64,000 nucleotides of DNA from the NCBI GenBank assembly GCA_028671895.1, contig CM053796.1:36020860-36084859 (forward strand), in the 5' to 3' direction. This document shows positions 22,451 through 32,016 of this stretch, one piece after another. The stretch's first letter is position 1; every line of letters starts with the position of its first letter. The notes beneath the pieces were generated by a model that was given only the letters and a program-made list of their open reading frames with translations, was not told where the DNA came from and did no database searches. Source of the stretch: Oenanthe sinensis (lineage: Eukaryota; Streptophyta; Magnoliopsida; Apiales; Apiaceae). Position numbers and translations under genes: made by a program.

Positions 22451-25097
22451 ATGGAGGCCAACCGAGGGCAAAATGGAATCCAGCTCTTGCTAGCTGCAGA
22501 ACAAGAGGCTCAAAGCATTGTTAATGCAGCCAGAAATGGTACTTCTGCAATTTTAGTTGTCATCTGATTGATTTTCCAAATTCATATCCCTATTCTTCAC
22601 TTTAAGGGGGCGTTTGATTTACATGAGGGAAAGGGAAAGGGATTTAGAAAAGGAAAGGAAGAGAAAGGAAAAGAATGGACTTGAATTGTTTTCCTTGTTT
22701 GGTTTTAATCTGGAAATTAAATAAATAATTATTTTGAGAAAATTATTATTTTTAGGAGTGATATAAGATATAGTTACGTGGAGGTGGAAAGTGAGTTGGT
22801 ATATGAGAGAGGGAAATAGATAAGAGAAAGGGAAAACAAATACCTTGGGAGGGGTGGAGAATGGGAGTAGAGGAGTATTGGGTAAACCCAAAACTTAAAA
22901 TGGTCAAAGGGAATCATTGTTTTTATAAAACAAACATCATCAAAGGGAATGGATCCAGTTGTTTCCCTTTCCCTTTACTGATTACCCCTAACCAAGCGGC
23001 CCCTAAGTTCTTATTTGATTATTCACTTTAATTCTATTCACCATAGAGTTACTTCTTTCCTGTCTGGCCATTTCGATGTTAATGATCCTGTATACTGCTA
23101 GTTAAAGGATTACTAGGACACAATTTCCAATTATACATGGTCATTCACTAGAAAAATAGTTCTTTCTTATCGAGGCATACCCTCCCATAGGAATTATCCT
23201 GTGTACTGCTGAGTTGCAGAGAAACACTGTTGTCCCGAAAAATCATCTTATGCATTACTTTGAGTTTTCTACATGAGTAGTCATTAGCATGTCCTTTATA
23301 GTGACAAGTTGGGTAGCACCTCAATATAATCCCATTTACAGAACCTCCAATCTGCCACTCATCAATAGGTCCTAGTTATATCAAGCCTTTTTTACTATGC
23401 ATTATCGGTACATTTCAAAGCTACTTTTTACCCCTTCTTATAGGTATGAGATTTTGTATGCACTGCCAGTATTCACGCCGAAATTTGTTGTCATTCTTTT
23501 TTCGAGATCTTCTTTGTTAAGGATTGGCTTTTAGGTTGTAGTAATATTATATTATCTCATATGCTATTGATATTGATGACATAAACACTGGGTTAGAGTA
23601 TAAGAAGCCCTTTCCATCTGTCCATTATTTGACAGGGAATTTTCTTTAATGTTTTTTTTTCGGTTTATATATATTATGATGCATGCTTGTAACATCTTGT
23701 TTGACTTTTGAACTTGAATGGATGGAGTTATATAAAGGCAAGAAGTGTGTGTGTGTGTGTGTGTGTAATTGATCTGGTGAAGTTAATACTAGTATTGCAC
23801 ATTGTCAACAAGTATATTGTGTCTTATTAATGCACTTAGATCATTATGCGCATTGTTGCCTTGTTGGTAACTCCTCAAACTGATCCACAATTGTGTACTC
23901 TTGGCTTTAATTTCAGAAAAATTGGCTAGGTTGAAACAAGCCAAAGATGAGGCTGAGAAGGAGGTAGCTGCATTTCGTGCTCAAATGGAACTTGAATTTC
24001 AACAAAAGGTTGCAGAGGTGATTTAATCAACTATTCTCCCCCCCCCCCCCCACTCTTTTTTTTTGGCGGGGGGGATCACTTTTACCTGGACTGTTTGTAC
24101 TTCTCTGTGCTCTGTTAATATGTGGATTGCAATCTACACATGGTAAATTTTAGTTAGTTTTGCAGTAACTTTAACACAAATATATACTATAACATAAATT
24201 ATGTAATATAAAGACACATCTACACCCTTGTTACATAATATAGAATCGTAGACACGTCTATCTTTCTTTCTATAGCCTTGTTTGGTTATGGAAAGGATCA
24301 AGCCCTACAAAATCCAGTCTCATTAAGTAGTATGTTTATGAATTAGCTTGACCGTGTCTACTTCTCTGTGCTTAGTATGTTAATTTCTGGATAGCAATCC
24401 AACACCCTCAGAAACTCTTAGTCTGTTTTGTAGACACGTCTATCTTTCTTTCTATAGCCTGGTTTGGTAATAGAAGGATTAAGCCCTACAAAATCCAGTC
24501 ATTAAGTAGTATGTTTATGAATTAGCTTGACCGTGTCTACTTCTCTGTGCTTAGTATGTTAATTTCTGGATAGCAATCCAGCACACTCGGCAACTCTTAG
24601 TCTGTTTTGCAACAAGTTAAAACACAGAAAATATATAACATAACATAGATGCATCTATATTTCTCTCTGAAACATTGTTTTGTAATAGAACCATACAAAA
24701 TGCATTGATAACGAAGTATGTTTATTAGCTCCCCCAAAAAAATGGTCGTTAGAAATCTGTTCATTATAATTTATAAGTTAAGGCGAAGATCACTTCTGTG
24801 CTTTGAAACTACTTGGTTTTATCTATCTTGAAATATATGGATTATGGATGTTCATAATTTACAAACATGCAAGCATAGAAGATGTGCTAGTTTTTATAGG
24901 AAAGAGGATTCCATATTGACTGTGGCATGTCTTGTCTGTCTTTTGATAAACAGAGTAGTGGAGATTCAGGTGCTAATGTGAAGCGTCTAGAGAAGGAAAC
25001 AGCAGCAAAGATTGATAACTTAAAGGCTGAAGCTTCAAGAATTTCACAGGATGTTGTCCACATGCTTCTGAAGCATGTGACAACCGTAAAGAACTAA
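22451..25097 (+). CDS. V-type proton ATPase subunit G (3 exons)
   Basis: Coding exons 22451-22538, 23917-24017 and 24954-25097 join in frame to 110 aa, the usual plant length. The N-terminus MEANRGQNGIQLLLAAEQEA and the C-terminus VVHMLLKHVTTVKN are family hallmarks, and SSGDSGANVKRLE starts the third exon. The whole protein is a long charged helix. With subunit E it forms the peripheral stalks that hold V1 against the rotating parts of the proton pump on vacuole and trans-Golgi membranes. The first coding intron (1,378 bp) carries a MITE and a (TG)n run at about 23,745-23,766; the second (936 bp) carries a tandem duplication. The coding sequence itself looks intact. Confidence 0.95.
22605..23005. 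mobile_element. MITE in V-ATPase G intron 1
   Basis: About 400 bp with imperfect terminal inverted repeats: left AAGGGGGCGTTTGATTTAC, right TAACCAAGCGGCCCCTAA. Sub-terminal GGGAAAGGGAAAGGG on the left pairs with TTTCCCTTTCCCTTT on the right. The GGGGCNGTTTGGTT type of end suggests a hAT-like MITE. A target-site duplication is not clear. It contains a chance open frame on the minus strand. Confidence 0.6.
24038..24074 (+). repeat. C14 ... G7 homopolymer pair in intron 2
   Basis: Starting 21 bases after exon 2 there is a run of 14 C (24,038-24,051), a T-rich spacer, and GGCGGGGGGG ending at 24,074. The runs can pair as a hairpin. Runs of this kind are also typical places for sequencing length errors. 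Confidence 0.7.
24248..24609 (+). repeat. Tandem duplication, 182-bp unit, in V-ATPase G intron 2
   Basis: Copy 1 (24,248-24,429) and copy 2 (24,430-24,609) both start GTAGACACGTCTATCTTTCT and end CTTAGTCTGTTTTG, with only a few differences, so the duplication is recent. A degenerate third copy upstream (about 24,095-24,165, TACTTCTCTGTGCTCTGTTAA) shares the second half of the unit. Confidence 0.85.
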
Positions 25098-25498
25098 ATC
25101 CTTTTTAAGGACATGAGGCAGGAAGTTCTAGATCTTCCGCTTTCCTGTTTCTTTATAAATTTGTAGACTGGTGAAGAAAAGGCGAGTTGTATCTTATTAT
25201 TTTATTCCCTTCATCTGGTTGACCATGATTGTTTTAAGAGAAATATGAACTCTGTTTGTATTTATCCAGAAATGTACTAGTAGAAATATAATGTCTTGTC
25301 ATATATCTGAGACAGAATAACAGCCTAAGTACTCGGCTGGCTTCCTTATTTCTTTTTTTTTTGTTCATTATTCTTTGCTGGATCTATTTATTTTCTGCTA
25401 TTTTTATTTGTTAAGTGCTTTTGGATGCTAAAACTAATGTAATTGTTTTCGCCAGAACTATGATGTAATGTTAGCATTGATGTTGGTTTAGGGTCTCC
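25098..25498. other. 3' region of the V-ATPase G gene
   Basis: Likely 3'UTR (T-rich, with TTTGTA and AATATAATG motifs up to about 25,300) and short intergenic DNA before the Harbinger element. No other feature seen. Confidence 0.4.
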
Positions 25499-25832
25499 TT
25501 AGAGCATCTCCAGTAGGGGGTGTCAAGTCTACGTACGCCCCTATGTCCTTGTCAATACACGAGATAGTTGGACAACAATAGGTACTGGATATCAAAAACA
25601 CAACTCCATCGGCAAGGATCCTTACCAAAAACTTTTAGGTGAGAGAAACATCTTCCCAACCTATGCACTGTGACTCATCTCTCGCTCTCCTTTCCCGTTG
25701 CTTTTCCCTATATTTAATCAAACTTTTTATTTGATGTCAACACATAAAAGATAAATACTACTTTAGTTTTATAATAATTCTTATTTATTTATGATAAACT
25801 AAATTATACAACAATACATAATAGCAAGAAAA

Positions 25833-26190
25833 TTTGCCCCGTTTGGTATTGTTGTTACTGATAGGTACAACAGCTTTTTGTTACTGACAGGTACAATAGT
25901 TTTTTGCTGAAAAGCTGTTGTCTGAAAAAGTATTTTTAGTCTAAAAACTGTTGTTAGTAAAAGTATGTTCCCCCATGTTTTTAGAAAAAACTGTTTTCAG
26001 CTCTTGCAGGAAGTAACTATCAGTTTCATCATCAAACATTCTCAAAAACATTATTTTTATATATTATATCTCAAAATATGCATAAATAAAAAAATTATCA
26101 AACAATCATCTGATTTTCCTGATAGCATTTTTTTCACCAGTACTTTTTCTCACAGCACAACAGTTTTCAACAGCACTCCTAAACGGAGCC
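25833..26190. mobile_element. MITE nested in the Harbinger element
   Basis: About 358 bp with ends GCCCCGTTTGGTATTGTTG and, on the other strand, GGCTCCGTTTAGGAGTGCTG. Inside, GTACAACAGCTTTTTG-like blocks repeat. It is flanked by a near-copy of TACATAATAGCAAGAAAA (25,816-25,833 and, lacking one A, 26,191-26,207), an unusually long direct repeat for a hAT-type insertion. Confidence 0.6.
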
Positions 26191-26342
26191 TACATAATAG
26201 CAGAAAACATCACAATACAATAATAGAAAAAAACTTATAAATAGTGGAATACATGCCAATAACTAGTAAATTAAACTATTACTCGTCACCATGAATCTTT
26301 CAAAGATGTTCTACAAAGATATTGTATAAGATCATTTTGCAA

Positions 26343-27585
26343 TTAAATATGACTTTGTTGGTCCCGAATTCGTTGATGCACCCGTATAAATTCCTCAATA
26401 TCCCTGGTACGAGTGCGACGAGTAGAAACGAAAGGTTTAGATTCATCTAAATCATAGTTTTCATTTGAAAAATAAAATTCCCTTTCATCTTCAACTATCA
26501 TATTGTGCAAAATTATGCAAGCCGTCATGATATATTTCATTGTGTGACGTCCCAAAATCGTGACGGTCCACGTATCATTGCAAATCGAGCTTGTAAAACT
26601 CCGAATGCTCGTTCAACATTTTTTCTAGCAGCTTCTTGTGCAACTGCAAAATTCTTTTTTTTTTTGTTTCCTTGAGGAGATGAAATAGTTTTAACAAACG
26701 TAGGCCGAGAAGGATATATACCATCAGCAAGATAATATCCCATATTATATTCGTTCCCATTAATAGTAAATCTCACTTCAGGTCCACGACCTTCTGCTAA
26801 TTATTCAAATAAATGAGATCGATCTAAACACATTAATGTCATTTAGCGATCCGGGTACTCCAAAAAATGCATGCCAAATTCAAAGATCTTTTGAAGCTAT
26901 TGCTTCTAAAATAATAATGGGTTCATGAATATGACCGGTAAACATACCTTGCCATGCAGCTGGACAATTCTTCCACTTTCAAAGCATACCGTCAATACTA
27001 CCTAAGATTCCAGGAAAGCCGCGACGTTTGTTTTCCGCCAACAATTTAGCCACATCTTCATTCGTTGGTCGTCTCAAATATTCATCTCCAAATATCTCGA
27101 CAATTGCTTTAACAAATCTCTTTAGACTCTCTATTGTTGTGCTTTCGCCAATTCTTACATAATCATCAACAATATCAGCGGGCGTTCCATATGCAAGCAT
27201 CCTTATTATAGCTGTTATGTTTTGTAGAAATGATAATCCACGAGCTCCCACTGTATCATTTCTTTGAGTAAAATAACTATCATGAATTGTAACCGCTTCT
27301 TGAACTCGTAAAAATAATGATCGACGCATCTGAAATCTTTTACGAAAAGATTCTTCCGGATATGGGTGTATCGGAAAAGTAATCATGATAAAGTCTATCA
27401 TGACCTTCTTCTCTATGTCAATAAAATACACGATGATTCATGATTGGTCCACCATGATGTGATACCATATTTGCTCTACGGTGTTGATGATATTGATAAG
27501 CAGCATCAATCATTGTTAGTAGAACTTGAGTTTCTTCTTCTGCTGCATTCATCAACTCATGAATAATTCGTATATTATTTGACAT
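26343..27585 (-). pseudogene. Broken PIF/Harbinger transposase (HARBI1-like, DDE superfamily)
   Basis: Pieces in order on the minus strand: an N-terminal part from an ATG at 27,585; a helix-rich part with ESFRKRFQMRRSLFLR; GFPGILGSIDGML with the first catalytic Asp; then KNCPAAWQGMFTGH, GVPGSLNDINVF with the second Asp, MGYYLADGIYPS, AQEAARKNVERAFGVLQARF with the catalytic Glu, and a tail with ACIILHNMIVEDE. This is the DDE nuclease of plant Harbinger elements. The gene is dead: frameshifts occur near 27,420-27,360 and 26,545, and TGA stops replace expected Trp codons just after IDGML (about 26,975) and after the ASKDL block (about 26,903). Confidence 0.85.
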
Positions 27586-28085
27586 TGTTAAATGAATTTA
27601 GTTATGCTAAGATAGTATGTTCTTTCAACAAAATTTTCATCTATATATGCATGTTAAAATATAGTTGTTGGAATATAGTAGTTGGAATATAGTCGTTACA
27701 ATATAGCCGTTATAAATATAGTCGTTATAATATAGCCGTTATAATATAACCGTTGAAATTTCAAATTTCAAAATAATTATTAAATATTACTTTTAAAATA
27801 TAAGTAACACGTGTGGGTAACCCCATTGGAGTAAAACAATTTTTTGATTACCTATATTTTTTGTAACCATTATTATATCATATATTAGGTAGCCAAAATA
27901 AGTAACCCCATTGGGGTTGCTCTAAGAGGATATTAAGAAAAGTTACCAATTTTTGGCACCACTTAGCACATCTTCAAAATAGATAAAATACAAATGTTAC
28001 ATGAAATGTATATATATGTATTACCTCTTCTATTATATTAATTGGAGGAGTAATTAACGTGGGGATCATTTGAGCATTTTGTATG

Positions 28086-29614
28086 TGATTAGTGCATAAT
28101 TTTACATATTTTAATGCCTATTTTATTGCTCGCTTTCGTATTTTTATTAGTTAATTTATTGCATTTTCCTTATTTTGCAGATAAGTAAATTAAATAATTA
28201 AAGGAGAAGAAATGGGTTAGAAAGGGCAAAAAAGGGAAGAAAAGGAAGCCAACAAAGTAAAGAGGAGAAAAAGATAAAAGAGCAAGTTGGTGGATGAAAT
28301 CAAAAATCAATGGTGTAGATTTTACCAACAAACACCTCATTTGAATGGTGGGGATTGACCCAACACCACCCAAAACCCTAGTCCTAGCCTATAAATACAT
28401 CTCATTCTCTCATTGTAATCATCTCTAGTTTTTACCCTAATTTTAGTAGTAGCCTCTCTTTTAATTTTCTAGATCTAGTTTTTAGCTCTCTCAAATATTG
28501 TAAACACTTTTCATATTAATGCAAGTCTTTATTTTCTTTTATGCTAGTCTTCATCTTATCTTCTTTAAGTCTTAATTTATTTTTATGTTAGTCTTCATCT
28601 TATCTTCTTTAAGTTTATGGCTATGATATCTTTCTAAGTACCACAAGTTGTATACTTGGGAAATGAAAGGAGCCTTTTAGATTAATATTCTAGATCTAGT
28701 TTACTTATCTCTCTACTTTACTCCTTAGTTTTATTGTTTATTATCTTGTCATGAGCCCCTTTAAATCTCTATTTTAAATGTGGGTTCAATGATTTAGATC
28801 TCTAAATTTATTATTATTAGTTGTTTTTTTTTATTCTAGATTGTAGAACTAGTTTTGGTTGTTGGGTTTGATATTTACTTGTAGTTGTTTAAATATTTTA
28901 GATATAGATCTAGTTGTTGGTAGTGTTAAAACTTAGCTCTTTAAATTTTAGATCTACTTTTATATTTTACTTGTCTCATTCACCTTTATGGCTATGACCC
29001 ATTTCAATTTCATCAAGTAAAAAAGTAAAGTACTTGAGAATTGAAAGGAGCCTATTTAGTTTAATGTTCTTGGATCTACTTTTCTTTTTATGTTGTAGTT
29101 GAACCCCTTTTAAATCTCCATTTTATTAGTGGGTTTGACATTTTAGAGCTAAATTTATTTCTTGTTGGGTGTTAGAATTTAGATCTACTTTTTAGTTGTT
29201 AGATTTGTTAAAATAGCTTTAATGGTTTGATATTTTAGATGTAGTTTTGCTTTTGAGTTGTATTGAATTTTAGATCTAATTTTAGTAGTATTAATTATGG
29301 TCTTTAGTTTGTAGATCTAGATTTAAAAGCACTAGTCTTCCTTTGTCCATTTTTTTTTATTTGTCAAGTATTTTAATTAATTTTTAAAGTTTAGTTAGTT
29401 TCGTTACTTGAATTTTTAATTAGCTTATTATCATTCCTTTTTTTTGTTGTCCTTGGTTAATAACTCATCTCAAAATTAATTGGTCTAATTCGCCTAAATT
29501 GAAAATTAAAGTTTTTGTAAAAATAATTTTAGTCCTTGCGGAACGAATCTTTAAATTATTAAAACGATGTGAATTGTGCACTTGCAATTTAAAATGTATA
29601 TTTTTAGCACATCA
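28086..29614 (+). repeat. 5' LTR of the Athila-like element
   Basis: Starts TG, ends CA, right next to the TSD. A TATA box CTATAAATAC lies at 28,389-28,398, about 300 bases in, so U3 is short and R-U5 is long. The downstream part is T-rich with repeats of TAGATCTAG and CTTCATCTTATCTTCTTTAAG. Confidence 0.95.
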
Positions 29615-29620
29615 AGTTTT

Positions 29621-29638
29621 TGGCGCCGCTGCCGGGGA
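29621..29638 (+). promoter_or_regulatory. Primer-binding site, tRNA-Asp type
   Basis: TGGCGCCGCTGCCGGGGA lies six bases after the 5' LTR. It complements the 3' end of plant tRNA-Asp with one mismatch (C for T). This is the site where minus-strand DNA synthesis would start, and it is typical for the Athila lineage. Confidence 0.88.
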
Positions 29639-30555
29639 CTATAATTATTTTTCACACCTTAATTTTTAATTTTTCGAATTAGTTTTACTTGCTCTCTTTG
29701 TTTGTTTTTTTTTAGAAAATTGGAGATTCGGAAAGCTCGTTGGAACGTGGAAATTGCCAGACTTGAAGAAATTTTTGGAAAGCATTTTTCGGTAACCCGT
29801 ATCTCCCTATTTTCGTCATTTCATCACGTAGTTATAAAAAAAAATCAAAAAAAAAATTAAAAATCCAAAAATAATTAGTTAGTTGAATACATAATTGTTG
29901 CATCATGCATTAATCACTTAGGAACACATCATTTAGATTTAAATTCTTGTATTTAATTTTTCATACCTTGTAAATTGTGGTGATTGCTGGAGTAATGAGG
30001 TATGTTAAATTCCTTCTTTTCTTTAGATTAGGACACGTAGTTTAAGCATCCATAATTGTTTATCGTTTTTTTATAACTCGTTGTGTGTTGCATCATTTAA
30101 ATAAATTTTAAGGGCAAAACCCAATCACAAGATGAGGGGAGAGAATTCATCACTCTTTCCTTAGCCCACAACAATTAATCTCTCATCTTGCATACCCTAG
30201 CCTTTTTAATAAAATTAATTAGACGTTAGCCCTAGGATTTCGCGCTCAACTAGGAAGAGAACCTAAAACGAATAAATCTCGAAGTATTCATTCGTTGGTG
30301 TCTAGGCTAGCGAAATCTTACCTGGCCATTTGGATTGGTGTCTTAGGAAGGTGTTTAGCCTCTTGACAATGCTTGCACCGACCTGGCCAATCAGGACGAG
30401 TACTTTTGATTTTGTGAGTTTTAGTATTATCTTGTTGTTAGGAGCAAGGTCTAGTTAATTTTAGGGAACCCTAGATTTAGAATTTTTTTTTTTCTTTCGA
30501 TTTTCCACATTTTCTTTTGAGTGTTTAAATTCTTGCACTTATTTGCTACGTGTTT
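29639..30555 (+). other. Leader of the Athila-like element
   Basis: Non-coding 0.9 kb between the primer site and gag. No ORF of note; GGGCAAAACCCAATCACAAG and CTAGGAAGAGAACC stretches fall here. Packaging signals would be expected but cannot be recognised. Confidence 0.6.
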
Positions 30556-32016
30556 ATGCGAACTGCTTGGGCTAGGAACGAATCATCTAGATTAGTAAGA
30601 CCGATTGAGTTGTCTTCTTCTTCTTCTTCTTCAGATTCTGAACCCGTAGAAGTTAGTGAAACCGTAGTAAAGATGGCTGTTTCTCTTAGAGACCGTTGTT
30701 ACCCCTCCCGTTCTGCCCAACCCTCGTGTATTACCTTACCACCGGTTAATGGTAATAATTTCGAGATTAAGTCTCACCACATTAGCATGTTACCAAAGTT
30801 TACCGGGAGTGAAGGTGAGGATCTATATCTTTTTATTCACGAATTCGAGGAGGTTTGTGCCTTACAAAAACTCCAACAATTAACTGAGGACTCCATTAGG
30901 CTTAGACTAATCAACTTCGCTTTAAAAGAAAATGCTAAAAAATGGTTGTATAGTCTACCGGTCAACTCTATTTCAACGTGGGAGGGATTTGTGGTAATTT
31001 TTCTTAAAAAATATTTTCCAAATCACAAGACCACAAAAATCACAAATGAGATAAACCAATTTCATCAAAAAGAAAATGAGTCGTTTTGGAAATATTTTGA
31101 CCGTTTTAAAAATCTTCTATCTCAATGTCCCCACCATGGAATAGAGAAATGGAGACTCTGTAAGATTGTTTACGAAGCCTTAGATAGTCCGACTACTGCT
31201 TTGTTAGAGTCTATGTGTCAAGGTAAGTTCATGGAAAAAGATGAGGATCAGGGTTGGGAATTTTTTGAGGAATTGGCAGAAAAGACGATGTTGTGGGAGT
31301 CCACTAGGGAGCCTGTTAAGTCTAATGAGTCACCAAGTTCGTCTTCTAGGGGTTTGCATGTAGTTAATAATTCGATTGCCACCGAGGCCAAGTTAGCTAC
31401 CCTTACTAAGCGACTCGAAGCTTTAGAAACCATCGGATCTTCCTCACAAATGTCTATGTGTGCGAACTATAATTCTCCGAACCAAGCACTTCAAAATTTT
31501 CAAGAGTTGGAGCAAGTGAATGCTATGTTCCAACCAAGACCTAGAAATGACCCGTTTTCACAAACTTACAACCCCGGGTGGAGAAATCACCCGAACTTTT
31601 CATGGAACCAAGGTCAAAACTATCAACTGTCTCAACCCAACTTTCAAAAGCCCAATTCTAACTCTTACTCAAATCAAAGTCTTGGTCCTTATCCAAACTC
31701 AACTCAAACACCGTTGAACCCACCCGGTTTTAATGATTCGGATAAAAGACTTAGTTCCTTAGAAAAGAGTATTGAGGCGTTGTTGAAATCACAAACGAAT
31801 TTGACTCAATCTCAACAAACCTTCATGCAAACCATGACCCAAGATTCTCAAGCCATCTCTAAGTTAGAGGTTCAGATGAGTCAGTTAGCTAGCACGATTT
31901 GTGAGCGGGAGAAGAACCGGTTTCCTAGTCAACCCGAGGTGAATCCTAAGTTTCCCATGAACCAAAGACCTCATGACAATGTGAATGCAGTTATTTCCTT
32001 AAGGTCTGGAAAGTAA
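30556..32016 (+). CDS. gag of the Athila-like retrotransposon
   Basis: 486 codons from the ATG at 30,556 to TAA at 32,014-32,016. The capsid-like Retrotrans_gag domain covers about residues 75-210 (FTGSEGEDLYLFIHEFEEVC, ENAKKWLYSLP, FLKKYFP). Downstream are TYNPGWRNHPNFSW, a conserved signature of this lineage, and a Gln/Ser-rich coiled part. I see no CCHC zinc knuckle. The end ISLRSGK normally continues into pol in relatives; here the next codon is TAA, where a Gln codon (CAA) would be expected, and the pol frame continues at once in the same frame. Confidence 0.9.
   Translation: MRTAWARNESSRLVRPIELSSSSSSSDSEPVEVSETVVKMAVSLRDRCYPSRSAQPSCITLPPVNGNNFEIKSHHISMLPKFTGSEGEDLYLFIHEFEEVCALQKLQQLTEDSIRLRLINFALKENAKKWLYSLPVNSISTWEGFVVIFLKKYFPNHKTTKITNEINQFHQKENESFWKYFDRFKNLLSQCPHHGIEKWRLCKIVYEALDSPTTALLESMCQGKFMEKDEDQGWEFFEELAEKTMLWESTREPVKSNESPSSSSRGLHVVNNSIATEAKLATLTKRLEALETIGSSSQMSMCANYNSPNQALQNFQELEQVNAMFQPRPRNDPFSQTYNPGWRNHPNFSWNQGQNYQLSQPNFQKPNSNSYSNQSLGPYPNSTQTPLNPPGFNDSDKRLSSLEKSIEALLKSQTNLTQSQQTFMQTMTQDSQAISKLEVQMSQLASTICEREKNRFPSQPEVNPKFPMNQRPHDNVNAVISLRSGK

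Larger units (their letters stand above)
25502..27922 (-). mobile_element. PIF/Harbinger DNA transposon, decayed
   Basis: The left end starts GAGCATCTCCAGTAGGGGG and the right end, read on the minus strand, starts GAGCAACCCCAATGGGG, imperfect inverted repeats of a type common in plant Harbinger elements. The flanks are TTA (25,499-25,501) and TAA (27,923-27,925), matching the three-base TWA target preference, with one base changed. It holds a broken transposase gene and an inner MITE. No second (Myb-like) ORF is visible, although autonomous relatives need one. Confidence 0.8.

Noticed and set aside
28170..28373. 67-codon minus-strand ORF, repeated identically at 37,408-37,611
   Set aside because: It lies inside both LTRs of the Athila-like element, antisense to transcription, so identity comes from the LTRs and there is no domain.
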